Part shown: piece by piece, positions 17,095 to 25,450 of the stretch | Layout: each line of letters starts with the position of its first letter | Numbering within the stretch: the stretch's first letter is position 1 | Virus record (IMG/VR): IMGVR_UViG_3300050128_000053 | Span: 24,866 to 88,865 of that record | Length of the DNA stretch: 64,000 nt | Reading direction: 5' to 3' (one strand) | DNA from: a virus | Position numbers and translations under genes: made by a program | Notes under the pieces: generated by a model | Database searches by the model: none | Told to the model about the DNA's origin: nothing | Seen by the model: the letters and a program-made list of their open reading frames with translations, nothing else

Positions 17095-17856
17095 TTACGG
17101 CGTGTCCACTCCGACCTTGGTGAATAGGGCGAACTGAGCAGCACTGATCGCTATGTCTGGGATGCCAGCCGAGGCAAACGCCGATAGATCGGCCGGGTCG
17201 GTGACGTGGGTGGCCACACCGCCCGAGACGAGGAACACCTCGTTGCCCTGCGTGGTGAGGAACATGGTCGGAACCTTTCTGTTTGGGACATGGGTGGGCG
17301 GTGGTGTCGGTGAAGTGAGCCCGAAGAGGGCATCGAAATCGGCCTGAGACCCCACCCAGTGCGAGGCGTCGACCTCCACTGGGATCCCCGGCACACTGAG
17401 TGAATCGGTGTACTGCCAGCAGTCCCCGAAGCCGTAGTCCTTGCCGTAGCTCGCCGGCCAGAGCATGGCCCTGATCCCTGACCGAGGCAGTGTCGAGGCG
17501 CTGCCGTAATCCATCTCTTCATCGGCGCTCAAGTTGAGAGCGACAAGGAAGGCGTTCTGCCACCCACTGTTGGTGCTGGTCTCCGAGTCAAGGATGCGAG
17601 CTTTCGATCCGGCGACTGATTTGAAGTAGGCCGCTTCATCTGAAGCACTGGTGAAATCGGCGAAGTGATAGGCCACGTGGGCGATGTTGTGCGATTCAGC
17701 AAGGGCGGCGGAATCGGAGTAATACGGGTTGGTGTAACCCGTCCCCTGTGTGGCCTTGATGATGAGAGCAAGGACGTTCTCAGAGATCAGAACCCAGTCC
17801 CAATCAGCAGGGTCGCCATTGTCAGAACTGATGTCGATGATGTTTGTTGCCGTCAC
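17095..17856 (-). CDS. Endolysin, glycoside hydrolase family 25 muramidase
   Basis: A 253-residue lysozyme that cuts the glycan chain of peptidoglycan at the end of infection. The N-terminal 190 residues form a GH25 barrel: IIDISSDNG at strand 1, LALIIKATQGTGYTN, HVAYHFADF and RILDSETS carrying the acidic catalytic pair region, then AMLWPASYG. A Pro/Thr linker (TSPTPPPTHVP) leads to a small C-terminal module with FLTTQGNEVFLVSGG that may bind wall. It has no signal peptide, so a holin should release it. It is embedded among structural genes. Confidence 0.9.
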   Translation of the reverse strand: MTATNIIDISSDNGDPADWDWVLISENVLALIIKATQGTGYTNPYYSDSAALAESHNIAHVAYHFADFTSASDEAAYFKSVAGSKARILDSETSTNSGWQNAFLVALNLSADEEMDYGSASTLPRSGIRAMLWPASYGKDYGFGDCWQYTDSLSVPGIPVEVDASHWVGSQADFDALFGLTSPTPPPTHVPNRKVPTMFLTTQGNEVFLVSGGVATHVTDPADLSAFASAGIPDIAISAAQFALFTKVGVDTP

Positions 17857-17865
17857 ACTCTCACC

Positions 17866-18153
17866 TCAACGGAGTTCTGATCCCCAAGGGGTTCTCGAAA
17901 GATGACCCCGAAACTCGCTGACCACTTTCGAAGAACGAGCTACGACAGGAGATGAACCAGCCGACATCCAGTCCCAGACCATACCTCGTGACTCGATAAG
18001 CGGTTCGTTACCGGGCGCACGATGAAGAAACGTGGGCTGAGCCCGGTCGACACCATGGAACTGCTTGATGTGCTCGTCCATCCCATCAGGGCCATGCTTG
18101 GACCGTGTCTTCCAGCGGCACACCTCACACCGCTGCAAGCGAACTGCCCGCAC
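17866..18153 (-). CDS. Small C2H2-like zinc finger protein
   Basis: A 95-residue protein starting at GTG 18153, which overlaps the upstream TAG. Residues 9-33 form CEVCRWKTRS...MDEHIKQFH, a C-x2-C ... H-x4-H finger. The rest is basic and unremarkable. It may bind nucleic acid or a virion partner. No named family recognised. Confidence 0.6.
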   Translation of the reverse strand: MRAVRLQRCEVCRWKTRSKHGPDGMDEHIKQFHGVDRAQPTFLHRAPGNEPLIESRGMVWDWMSAGSSPVVARSSKVVSEFRGHLSRTPWGSELR

Positions 18154-18773
18154 TATCGCTTCTGAGCGTAGAGCAGGATCTCAAGATTGGCTGCTGCGCC
18201 AACCGATGCCCCAGTCCCAGCGGCAGCAATCACGAAACTCAAAACGTCCCCAGCATGGACCGACAATGCAGGGACCGCCGTGAAGCCGTTGTAATCGGTA
18301 TAGGTGTTGTCGGGGGCCACCAAAGCGTTCAACGAGAACTTGTACATCTGCGGAGGCGCTGTCACCGGAGCTGTGGTGATCTGAGAAGTGGCCTGAGCCG
18401 TCTCATACCCGACCGTACCCGTGGGGCCAGGCAACGGGTAGTTGAGGGCGTAGGGCACGTTCTCAATGACCTCGAGAGCGTTAGTGGTGGTAAAGCTCTC
18501 CGTTCCCGCCCCCAGAATGGTAGGCACATTGGTCGCCGTCCACAGGTTGTACGCCGACACCGAAGAAAGGGCACCACCCTGCTGCGAGGTCGGGAGGTTA
18601 CTGATGTTGACAGTGATGCCGTCGTTGGTGCCCGGGGCGGTGCCCAACCACAACATCATGCCGATGACGTCAAGGTCACATGGAGCGGGATAACGCTGAG
18701 CAAGAGTTCCTACGGACGGAGCCGAAGCAAAACGCTCAACAAGAATCTGGTCTGGGTAAAGGCCGGAAGACAT
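18153..18773 (-). CDS. Hypothetical virion-type protein (206 aa)
   Basis: A 206-residue beta-rich, Ala/Thr/Gly-rich protein with almost no Cys, starting MSSGLYPDQILVERFAS after AAAGGAGTTTGAAAG. Composition (TGPTGTVGYE, LSVHAGDVLSFVIAAAGTG) resembles head fibre or decoration proteins. It lies upstream of endolysin and portal. The role is an inference. Confidence 0.6.
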   Translation of the reverse strand: MSSGLYPDQILVERFASAPSVGTLAQRYPAPCDLDVIGMMLWLGTAPGTNDGITVNISNLPTSQQGGALSSVSAYNLWTATNVPTILGAGTESFTTTNALEVIENVPYALNYPLPGPTGTVGYETAQATSQITTAPVTAPPQMYKFSLNALVAPDNTYTDYNGFTAVPALSVHAGDVLSFVIAAAGTGASVGAAANLEILLYAQKR

Positions 18774-18859
18774 CTTTCAAACTCCTTTGGGTTCGATCGG
18801 TTTACCCAGCCTCAAGTCCTGGGGGCACATGAAACGGTTTGTCCAAAGATAAGCGTACC

Positions 18860-19255
18860 TCAGTCGCGTACCCGCTCAGGGCTCTCTCTCTCATACCTCC
18901 CACCAGAGCGCTGCACATCGCCAAAGGTAACCGGCGGCTCGGTGACGCCACCGACGAACTCTTGAAGAACGCTCGGGGCATCGACCCAGGAGGCAGAGCC
19001 CGCATGGGCCCGCTCTTGCATCACCTGATCAGCGTGCTTGTACTGCGAATCCGGATTGTTGTGATTCGGCGATCCCGGCCCCGTCTGATAGCCGTCGCCC
19101 ATGCCCTGTTGGAAATCATCGGGCACGTCGGTGTCGGTCGCAAGACCTTCTTCAAATCGCAGTGGCCCTTTGTTTCCGGCCATGTTCGGACCCATGGTGC
19201 GCTGATACGACTGCGGCGAGCGTTCTGGCGGCACATTGGTTGGGGCAATCGTCAT
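18860..19255 (-). CDS. Hypothetical protein (131 aa)
   Basis: Starts MTIAPTNVPPERSP after GAGGAGTGCTCA. Hydrophilic and low-complexity, rich in Gly, Pro, Asn and Gln, with the ending SWVDAPSVLQEFVGGVTEP followed by a basic tail. Similar small, disordered, proline-rich proteins recur at 56-62 kb, so this may be one of a group of virion assembly accessory proteins. Function unknown. Confidence 0.6.
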   Translation of the reverse strand: MTIAPTNVPPERSPQSYQRTMGPNMAGNKGPLRFEEGLATDTDVPDDFQQGMGDGYQTGPGSPNHNNPDSQYKHADQVMQERAHAGSASWVDAPSVLQEFVGGVTEPPVTFGDVQRSGGRYERESPERVRD

Positions 19256-19310
19256 TGAGCACTCCTCGATTAGACCTTTAGGCAGTAGCATAGCCCTAAG
19301 GCCGAGTCGT

Positions 19311-19997
19311 CTAGTGCTCAGCCACCAGAGCCGCCATGAGGGGCTTGTTCCCTACTGCGCAACGGTATCGGTTACACAACCGACGGTTGTCCTCAAAATG
19401 CGGCTGTTCAAAGCGAACAGACTCGTCAGCTGGGTGCCAGAGATGGTAAAGCGGTCCTTGGATGCGGGTCCAATGCGGAGCCAGCGTCTCGAGCGCCATG
19501 TAAAAGGCCCGGTCCTCCTCGCCCCAGCCGATGAAGCGCTCGTCATAACCATGCACGACCTCAAAGGCCACTCGAGATACCACGATCCCACCCCCGACCG
19601 CCGGCTCGGGCGTCTCAACAGAAGGAAAACAATGCTCATACTCAGCAGGAGTGTCCCCGAGCATGTGCGCCTTCGTGCCCCCCTCGGTCAATGAGTAATA
19701 GCGGTCATAGGGCAACACCCACTGAGCCCCCACCTTGCCGAGAAGATCGAAAGCAATTTTCATCTGGCGCAGCGGCACACAGGAGTCGGCATCAACAAAG
19801 ACCAGTACATCTCCTTGCGCTTTCTTCGCTGCGGCGTTACGCGCTGCGGAACGATTGAAGTTCTCGGTCGGAGAATCCTCGATAAGAACCTCGATCTCGC
19901 CTGGCTCCCACCCTTGGAGGAGCTGTCCCCGCACATAATCCAAAGAAGTCGAGCGATAGGCATTCTCTGCCCGGTACGGGATGAGGAACGAAATCAC
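19311..19997 (-). CDS. Glycosyltransferase (GT-A, galactosyltransferase-like)
   Basis: A 228-residue enzyme starting at GTG 19997, whose GTGA overlaps the upstream stop, with GAGAGG before it. VISFLIPYRAEN begins the nucleotide-binding fold. VLVFVDADSCVP contains the metal-binding D-x-D. Later GYDERFIGWGEEDRAF is the acceptor-site motif of galactosyltransferase-type GT2/GT27 proteins (GW-G-x-E-D). It probably transfers a sugar from a nucleotide donor to a virion or host-surface acceptor. It is the last gene of a four-gene glycosyltransferase run. Confidence 0.88.
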   Translation of the reverse strand: MISFLIPYRAENAYRSTSLDYVRGQLLQGWEPGEIEVLIEDSPTENFNRSAARNAAAKKAQGDVLVFVDADSCVPLRQMKIAFDLLGKVGAQWVLPYDRYYSLTEGGTKAHMLGDTPAEYEHCFPSVETPEPAVGGGIVVSRVAFEVVHGYDERFIGWGEEDRAFYMALETLAPHWTRIQGPLYHLWHPADESVRFEQPHFEDNRRLCNRYRCAVGNKPLMAALVAEH

Positions 19998-20602
19998 TTG
20001 AGTCCTCTCACAAACCAAGCCGCTGAGTGTTCGTCTTGAATCTGCTGAAAAACCCTGGCGTGCAAGCCAACGTCTTGATTACGACTGTTCGGACGCACGT
20101 GCACTCGATAGACGGCCTTCGGGCACTGGCCGACCGTGGCCCCGGCCAAACGAAGACGAATCCACAGGTCCCAGTCTTCAAGGACTGGCAAGTCCCTAAA
20201 CCCTCCAGCGGCAATAAAGAGATCTCGCCGAACCATACAACCGATGATGAGATGGTTCTTGGCCATGAAGTTCGGTCCCGGCGGAATAAGGACTGGGTAA
20301 TCGTCTTCAACACCATTGATCACACCAAGTGTTGAAGGCTGTCTGATGTCCCCTTCCCCAGCAAGCATCTCCTCGACGTAGCGGGGATCAAGCTCATCAT
20401 CGGCATCAAGGAAAATAAGCCAGTCAGCCCCAACATGAAGCGCTCCAATGTTACGTGCTTGAGAAACTGTAGGTCCCATTCTCGGAGTAACAAGTACGGC
20501 GTGCGCCGTCTGACTCTTTACAGAGTTCACAGCTCTCGCTTCTAGTGGATCCCAAACAGCCCTATCGCCGAAAGATGGAATGATTACTGCGGCAGATTCC
20601 AT
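19994..20602 (-). CDS. Glycosyltransferase family 2
   Basis: A 202-residue GT-A enzyme. SAAVIIPSFGDR starts the fold, QARNIGALHVGADWLIFLDADDELDP holds the D-x-D metal site in DADD, and PVLEDWDLWIRL is the usual ED motif of the acceptor side. It is compact, with no transmembrane segment. It overlaps its neighbours by a few bases on both sides, suggesting one transcript. Confidence 0.9.
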   Translation of the reverse strand: MESAAVIIPSFGDRAVWDPLEARAVNSVKSQTAHAVLVTPRMGPTVSQARNIGALHVGADWLIFLDADDELDPRYVEEMLAGEGDIRQPSTLGVINGVEDDYPVLIPPGPNFMAKNHLIIGCMVRRDLFIAAGGFRDLPVLEDWDLWIRLRLAGATVGQCPKAVYRVHVRPNSRNQDVGLHARVFQQIQDEHSAAWFVRGLK

Positions 20603-21333
20603 GTCCGCATCTCATCAACGTAGGGGTAAGGCCAGCGCTCGAGGATTTTGTCGGCCGCAAGGATCGACTGCACGTGCTCATTTGAATGACCGAGCCGCCC
20701 AGTGTACCGATTGAACTTTGCTTGTTGGTCCTTCTCGGCCGCATAGCCGTAATGCATGAGGGCCAACAGAGTGGTCGACCCCCAGGACCGCCCCATGACG
20801 TAACTTGGCACCGCCGGCACACCGAAGCCGTGTGAAGGGTACCGGGCACCACTCTCGTACCGAAAGAGGCGAGGAGCGTGAATGGTGCCCCAAAGCCGGT
20901 CCACCCGAACTAAGGGCTGACCTATTTCACTGAACCCAAAAACTTCAGGGATATTAAGATCAATGGCCGATTCAGTAGCCACCTCAATAGCAGATTTCAG
21001 AGCAAGCCGCTGGGATTTGTAATCGATCCCTACAAGCACTTCATCACAATCAATGACGAGCACCCAGTCATTTTGCGGACGAGGGAAAAAGGTCGACTCA
21101 AACATTTTCCACGCCCCTCCTCGAAATAAGCCCTCATTCTCAAGGAAGCTAGGAGTCTGATCATCTCGCTGGAAGACGTTGCACCCGGCATCGTGTGCCA
21201 CCACGGCAGTGTCGTCTTCAGAGCAATCGTCGTAAAAGAACACAGCATCGACCGTCGACACCAAGGCCTCAAGCATCGGCCTCAAGTACCGCTGGGTCTC
21301 ATTACGCCCGACTACGAGCCCGAAAACACTCAC
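20584..21333 (-). CDS. Glycosyltransferase family 2-like
   Basis: A 249-residue protein. The start MSVFGLVVGRNE, the FFYDDCSEDDTAVVA segment and the late WVLVIDCDEVLV (D-x-D) are those of the GT2 subgroup that begins with a short V-x-R-NE motif. The C-terminal third carries HYGYAAEKDQQAKFNRYT, seen in this subgroup after the catalytic core. The 3' end overlaps the next gene by 19 bases. Confidence 0.85.
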   Translation of the reverse strand: MSVFGLVVGRNETQRYLRPMLEALVSTVDAVFFYDDCSEDDTAVVAHDAGCNVFQRDDQTPSFLENEGLFRGGAWKMFESTFFPRPQNDWVLVIDCDEVLVGIDYKSQRLALKSAIEVATESAIDLNIPEVFGFSEIGQPLVRVDRLWGTIHAPRLFRYESGARYPSHGFGVPAVPSYVMGRSWGSTTLLALMHYGYAAEKDQQAKFNRYTGRLGHSNEHVQSILAADKILERWPYPYVDEMRTWNLPQ

Positions 21334-22103
21334 TCGGACTCAATCCCATGATGAGCACACATACGACGGTGCATTTCTTGAGACCGAGCAAAGTGCTGAT
21401 CCGCAAACCCACCGTGAGGCGAAGCCTTGTGCCAGAGATGAGTCATTACGACTGGTCCGTAATAGACACACTTGTAGCCGTGCGCCCGAGCATGGAGTGA
21501 GCACCACATCTCTTCGAAGTAGTGCTGCGTCTCAAGAAACGCTCCGACTGAGTCGGGCTGCATATCCTGAAACAACTCGCACGTCGTCAACTCGCCCCAG
21601 ACCTTGCGCTTGATGAAGTAGAGCGCTCCCGAGACGGAAATGACGTCGTCACGGACAGTTTTCAACTCAGGGCTGTTGCCTGAGTGCTGCCAACCCCGCT
21701 GACTTGGGCTGCGGTCTGGGCCCATGATGCCACCGGCTGTAATGAGCCCATCAGCGTCCACCTGGCGCGGACCGAGAACGCCCCAATGATCGATACCGGC
21801 GAGGGCGTCATAGCAATCTCGGAACCCGGCCGAAAGACGGGTATCGGCATTTGCGAGGAGAATGACGTCGTTCACTCCTCCTGCGGCACCTTCATTACAG
21901 GCTCGCCCGTAACCGACATTGTCGGCAAAAGAAATGAACTCGGCATCGTAGCGCTCAGCTGTCTGTCCCGGGTAGGGCGAATCGAGTGTGACATCGACCA
22001 CGGTCAACGTGCAGCCTTCGAACTTGTGGGATTCGTATGAAGCGCAGAAGTCATCAAGCAAATCCGGTGTCTTGTAATTGACCACAACGACGTCACAAGC
22101 CAT
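21330..22103 (-). CDS. Glycosyltransferase family 2 (rhamnosyltransferase-like)
   Basis: A 257-residue protein. DVVVVNYKTPDLL begins the nucleotide-binding fold, FADNVGYGRACNEG is the G-x-x-x-N motif, VILLANADTRLS holds the D-x-D-like site and SGALYFIKRKVW is the usual acceptor helix. This layout is common in rhamnosyl- and O-antigen-type transferases. It is the first gene of the four-gene run, all with overlapping ends. Confidence 0.88.
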   Translation of the reverse strand: MACDVVVVNYKTPDLLDDFCASYESHKFEGCTLTVVDVTLDSPYPGQTAERYDAEFISFADNVGYGRACNEGAAGGVNDVILLANADTRLSAGFRDCYDALAGIDHWGVLGPRQVDADGLITAGGIMGPDRSPSQRGWQHSGNSPELKTVRDDVISVSGALYFIKRKVWGELTTCELFQDMQPDSVGAFLETQHYFEEMWCSLHARAHGYKCVYYGPVVMTHLWHKASPHGGFADQHFARSQEMHRRMCAHHGIESE

Positions 22104-22385
22104 CTAATAACGTCCTTTCACTTGACGAGACGGCTTAACAGGGTCTGGTGGGGTTCCCACTCTTCGATCGTAAAGCACCTTGGCCATTGTGTACACCGCT
22201 TCAGCAGTGAGCATCATCTCATTCAATAAGTCGAGATTGCGCATGCGCCGGTACTCGCCGGTGAACTTGTTCAAAGCGCTGACATAGAGATCCTGTGCTT
22301 CGATCAGCTCTTCCTCGCTCAGCCGGCGGGCCCTAACCTCGAGCTGGTCAAGATTCCTAAACCTCTTGGGTCTGCGGACTGCCAT
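22104..22385 (-). CDS. Hypothetical helical protein (93 aa)
   Basis: Starts MAVRRPKRFRNL after GAGGTAGGCGAAG. It is a mostly helical, charged protein with LSEEELIEAQDLYVSALNKF and a basic tail. It overlaps the preceding gene's end by 29 bases. No family recognised. Confidence 0.6.
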   Translation of the reverse strand: MAVRRPKRFRNLDQLEVRARRLSEEELIEAQDLYVSALNKFTGEYRRMRNLDLLNEMMLTAEAVYTMAKVLYDRRVGTPPDPVKPSRQVKGRY

Positions 22386-22803
22386 CTTCGCCTACCTCTA
22401 GAATCAAGTGTTCGAGAAAACTAGCACCAGGAACCGAGGCCCCGCCAAGACCTTGTGGACTCTCAAAGACAGCGATGTCGTCCTCATCGTCACTACTGGG
22501 GTCAAGACTCTCCCAATCCTGCATTTGAGAAGGAGTAAAAGCAAGAAGGTGTGGGCCAATCCAAGCCTCACTGCGTGCTTCAGGTGATAGTTTGTGGAGC
22601 TGGCGGCGACGTCGTGGACCCACCCACCACAGACCGACGAGACACGCCCGAAGAGGCTTGTGCAAACGAATCAAAAGTGCCCTACCGCAACGCCAAGGTT
22701 CGTACTCCTCGATGACCTTGGCCGTACTGAGTAGTGGAGCGTCCTTTGTTACCTCAACAACCGCTCCGTAGAACCAGAGCCAGGAGTGTTCGTTAACGGG
22801 CAT
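22357..22803 (-). CDS. Hypothetical protein (148 aa)
   Basis: Starts MPVNEHSWLWFYG. A basic Arg-rich middle (LVGLWWVGPRRRRQLHKL) is followed by an acidic C-terminus (DPSSDDEDDIAVFE). Both ends overlap neighbouring frames. Function is not recognised. Position next to other small genes upstream of the glycosyltransferases gives no firm clue. Confidence 0.55.
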   Translation of the reverse strand: MPVNEHSWLWFYGAVVEVTKDAPLLSTAKVIEEYEPWRCGRALLIRLHKPLRACLVGLWWVGPRRRRQLHKLSPEARSEAWIGPHLLAFTPSQMQDWESLDPSSDDEDDIAVFESPQGLGGASVPGASFLEHLILEVGEDGSPQTQEV

Positions 22804-22907
22804 TTCGCTCTGCCTTCTTCGTCAAGGGCGTCGTCAATGAGGTGGTCCAGGTCTTCGATCTCATGAAGAAGGTGCTCCCGTTCCTCCTTCGGCGAGAGCT
22901 TCTTCAA
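22749..22907 (-). CDS. Small acidic helical protein (52 aa)
   Basis: A TTG at 22907 overlaps the TGA of the KTSC gene (TTGA), with a continuous 52-codon frame beginning KKLSPKEEREHLLHEIEDL and reaching a stop within the next gene. The first 35 residues are a convincing acidic amphipathic helix. The last 17 overlap the following gene and look less coding, so a frame break is possible. Confidence 0.4.
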   Translation of the reverse strand: MKKLSPKEEREHLLHEIEDLDHLIDDALDEEGRAKCPLTNTPGSGSTERLLR

Positions 22908-23293
22908 GTCCAAACGCCTCGATGATTCTGATACTGATTCAGGCGGCGGTTCACGAACTTCCCTTTCGATTTCACCCGCTGAAAATCACGCCACACATTT
23001 GATGGAACGCCCTCATAAACCCACGGCGTGCCGCCGGCATCAACTGGCTTGACGAAGCGCATGTAAAGGCGTCGAGATCCAGCGTCATACCCAGCTTCAA
23101 CGACGCGTGAGGATTGTGGAGTAAAGACAAAGTTGCCCGGTACGGTCTCATCCTCGTCGGGGAGGTCGACATCGACGGCAGCAGGACTCTGCGCCTCAGA
23201 GATCGGGCGGGCAGACACTCGGGCAGCATCGTGTGCAACCGCCTCTTGTACTGCTCTTTGGCCTAACGGTCCTAATCCACCTCGACGTGGCAT
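22904..23293 (-). CDS. KTSC domain protein
   Basis: A 129-residue protein. After a 60-residue acidic, disordered start, residues about 62-122 form a KTSC domain: SSRVVEAGYDAGSRRLYMRF, then WVYEGVPSNVWRDFQ and FVNRRLNQY. KTSC domains are small folds found alone or with RNA/DNA-related proteins. Their function is not established. The gene precedes the small helical frame and follows the deoxyribosyltransferase-like gene. Confidence 0.72.
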   Translation of the reverse strand: MPRRGGLGPLGQRAVQEAVAHDAARVSARPISEAQSPAAVDVDLPDEDETVPGNFVFTPQSSRVVEAGYDAGSRRLYMRFVKPVDAGGTPWVYEGVPSNVWRDFQRVKSKGKFVNRRLNQYQNHRGVWT

Positions 23294-23315
23294 TCAACCA
23301 AGTGTACCGAATACA

Positions 23316-24044
23316 TCATCCCCTTTCCAAGTAGTCGATGGGCTTGCCGAGAGCCGTGGCGTAGTCGATTTCGCTGTGCGTGCTCTCCCCGATGTACCGG
23401 CCCACGTTGAGTACCAGCACCCGGTCAGCCAAGTCGATCTTGCGCTTGTGAAGCTCGTCCAGGGCCTCTTTCTGTTCGACGGTGATCCCCAGCCCTTCGT
23501 CGGACTTGGTATCGCACCCGATGGTCAGGACGATCTCACCGGCCAACGTCAGGTCGTACCGTGCCTTCGCCCACGCCTCGGGGAATCGGGTTGAGCCACA
23601 CAGGACCACGATGGTCGGACGAGGCGTGGCGAAGTTGCCGTTCAGGCAGGCGGCGTACCCGTTGCTGTGCCGCCATGCCACCGGGTCGTCGCCGGGGTCG
23701 TAGTCAGGCTCCCAACCGCCCATCTGTGCATAGGTGGCACTCACGATCACCTTTGAGCACCAGCGGCAGTAGACCGGGCAATCTTCCTCAATCATCGGGT
23801 CGTCAGCCATGTGAGTCCTCCGTCGTTGCCGTCCATGCAGCCACAGTCCCACCACGACCGGGCCGGCCGAGACCTTCGGAAGCAGATCGTGGTACTGCGT
23901 GCGCCAACGCTTTGCAGCGTCCTGCCATTCGGGGGTTGCCTTCTCCCAATCGCCCTCGTTGGCGTTGGCGATGATCCCCCAGGCGAACTCAGCCAAGTCC
24001 AGCAGGGCGCGATGACCCTCGGATATCTCTTTGTCAGAACCCAT
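23316..24044 (-). CDS. DUF4406/nucleoside deoxyribosyltransferase-like protein with N-terminal extension
   Basis: The ATG at 24044 follows GGGAGGGACCGCT and gives 242 residues. A second strong site, GGAGGACTCAC, precedes an in-frame ATG at 23810 that would give 164 residues, so two products are possible. Residues about 145-242 form a Rossmann-like fold: TIVVLCGSTRFPEAW, then LAGEIVLTIGC, then DLADRVLVLNVGRYIGESTHSEI and an end with ALGKPIDYLE. This is the DUF4406-type nucleotide-binding fold. A CRWC...C pair precedes it. The substrate is unknown. Confidence 0.65.
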   Translation of the reverse strand: MGSDKEISEGHRALLDLAEFAWGIIANANEGDWEKATPEWQDAAKRWRTQYHDLLPKVSAGPVVVGLWLHGRQRRRTHMADDPMIEEDCPVYCRWCSKVIVSATYAQMGGWEPDYDPGDDPVAWRHSNGYAACLNGNFATPRPTIVVLCGSTRFPEAWAKARYDLTLAGEIVLTIGCDTKSDEGLGITVEQKEALDELHKRKIDLADRVLVLNVGRYIGESTHSEIDYATALGKPIDYLERG

Positions 24045-24321
24045 AGCGGTCCCTCCCGTGGTCTTGGGGCGAGCAGTTGTAACCGGCAAAGCCGCCCTCC
24101 CCATCTGAGCGTTGACCTCCGAAACACACGTAGTTGGAGCGTGGCGAGCCGCAGCACGGGCAGTGCGTTATCCGATTGCGGTGGTCCTGCGGCTTTACAG
24201 CGGCGAGGTAGGCCGTAATGGCGACACGGGCCATCGGGTCACGAAAGTCGTGGGTCCAAGCCGCTAGTGCCTTGATCGCCGCTCCCACTCCTACTCCGTC
24301 CAGTTCTTTCTCGTCAGGCAT
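24034..24321 (-). CDS. Small zinc-ribbon-like protein (95 aa)
   Basis: Starts MPDEKELDGVG after GAGAGGACCGCA. An N-terminal helix is followed by HCPCCGSPRSNYVCFGG...GYNC, a Cys cluster consistent with one zinc site. It overlaps the next gene by 11 bases. No named family. Confidence 0.6.
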   Translation of the reverse strand: MPDEKELDGVGVGAAIKALAAWTHDFRDPMARVAITAYLAAVKPQDHRNRITHCPCCGSPRSNYVCFGGQRSDGEGGFAGYNCSPQDHGRDRYGF

Positions 24322-24496
24322 TGCGGTCCTCTCGTTTGCTCAGAATCTTCGCCACGGCAACATGGCTCATGCTGGCTGCTTTGGCTATCTCTCGCAGGGC
24401 TGCGCCCTCTGCTCGCATCTCAGCCATTGCCCGGTCCCTGGCCTCTATCGCCTTCGGGATAGCTGCACAACGCTTGCGGACCTTCTCGGCGGTCAT
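24314..24496 (-). CDS. Small helix-turn-helix protein (60 aa)
   Basis: Starts MTAEKVRKRCAAI with GGAGATCAACTCG before it. Residues about 25-55 read AEMRAEGAALREIAKAA followed by SMSHVAVAKILSKR, a canonical helix-turn-helix of the kind in resolvases and small repressors. It may be a phage regulator binding as a dimer. It overlaps the next gene by eight bases. Confidence 0.65.
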   Translation of the reverse strand: MTAEKVRKRCAAIPKAIEARDRAMAEMRAEGAALREIAKAASMSHVAVAKILSKREDRNA

Positions 24497-24617
24497 CGAG
24501 TTGATCTCCAGTTGGCACGCGGCCTTGGAAGACGAAATCGACTTGGCTGGTAGTCGGTACTCCGTCCTTCACCACGATTCGTATCACGCCAACTTTCCAC
24601 CTTGAAGAACCGCCCAT
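24420..24617 (-). CDS. Hypothetical protein (65 aa)
   Basis: An ATG at 24617 follows GGAGAGACG. The first 40 residues (MGGSSRWKVGVIRIVV to DQLDDR) are beta-rich and plausible. The C-terminal 25 overlap the helix-turn-helix gene in another frame and may be non-native if a frame break occurred. Function unknown. Confidence 0.4.
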   Translation of the reverse strand: MGGSSRWKVGVIRIVVKDGVPTTSQVDFVFQGRVPTGDQLDDRREGPQALCSYPEGDRGQGPGNG

Positions 24618-24667
24618 CGTCTCTCCGCTCGTCAAAACCGAGGAGTATTTCAAAGCGCTTTGGCCCG

Positions 24668-25450
24668 CTACGGACGACCAGGCTCCGGCTTAACCCACAG
24701 TACTTCCACTCGATAGGCGCCCTTTTCTGTCTTCGGGGCCTTCATCACAACTCGGTTCCAAGAACCCAGCACGTCGTCGTAAAGCTCGTTTGCATATCCA
24801 CTAATGACCACGGGTCCAGGATGCGCTCTCAGCACCTTGAGCATAAGGATGTGATCCTCATCTGACATCTCGTCGCTGTACATGTGTTGTGTTCTCACTG
24901 AGTGAGGGTACGGCGGGTCCGCATAGATCAGGCAATCCGTCCCGCCGTGGCGCTCGATGACCTCCAAGGCACCACGGTTCTCAATCTCTGCATCTTTTAG
25001 ACGCAGCGCAAGTACACGCAATTGTTCGGGAACCTTGTTCCAACGATGCGACATGCCCTGCGCCCGCTGGCTTGGCCCTCTGTTCTTCCATCCTGTCTTC
25101 TTTGCGAGATCACTGGCGTGCGCCTGCCAACACCTCACGACAAAGCGGCGGGCTGATTCAAGCGGGTCTTCTGCGAGTTCATCGCAGCGGTTGTACTCGT
25201 CCCGTGACCACGGAGTCGTCTCAATCGCCCAGCAAAGATCGTCGCTCCGATCCCGCAACATCGTGAATAAGTTCGACACAAGACTGTTTCGGTCGTTGAT
25301 GATCTCGTGAGGAACGGGGGGCTTTGAGAAAAACACTGCACCGGAGCCAAAGAACGGCTCTACATAGTGGAAGTGTGGCTGGAACTGCTCCACGATCCTT
25401 TCTGCGAGCGTCCATTTCGCCCCCGGGTACCTAATTACCGCCGGATTCAT
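24668..25450 (-). CDS. D12-class DNA adenine N6-methyltransferase
   Basis: A 260-residue Dam-like enzyme that methylates adenine in a short DNA site using SAM. RYPGAKWTLAERI at the start, YVEPFFGSGAVFF (residues 29-41, SAM binding) and DPPY (177-180, catalytic) are complete and in the alpha order. The C-terminus VMKAPKTEKGAYRVEVLWVKP is also typical. No restriction partner is next to it, so it probably protects phage DNA or marks it. It is co-transcribed with an overlapping zinc ribbon. Confidence 0.93.
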   Translation of the reverse strand: MNPAVIRYPGAKWTLAERIVEQFQPHFHYVEPFFGSGAVFFSKPPVPHEIINDRNSLVSNLFTMLRDRSDDLCWAIETTPWSRDEYNRCDELAEDPLESARRFVVRCWQAHASDLAKKTGWKNRGPSQRAQGMSHRWNKVPEQLRVLALRLKDAEIENRGALEVIERHGGTDCLIYADPPYPHSVRTQHMYSDEMSDEDHILMLKVLRAHPGPVVISGYANELYDDVLGSWNRVVMKAPKTEKGAYRVEVLWVKPEPGRP

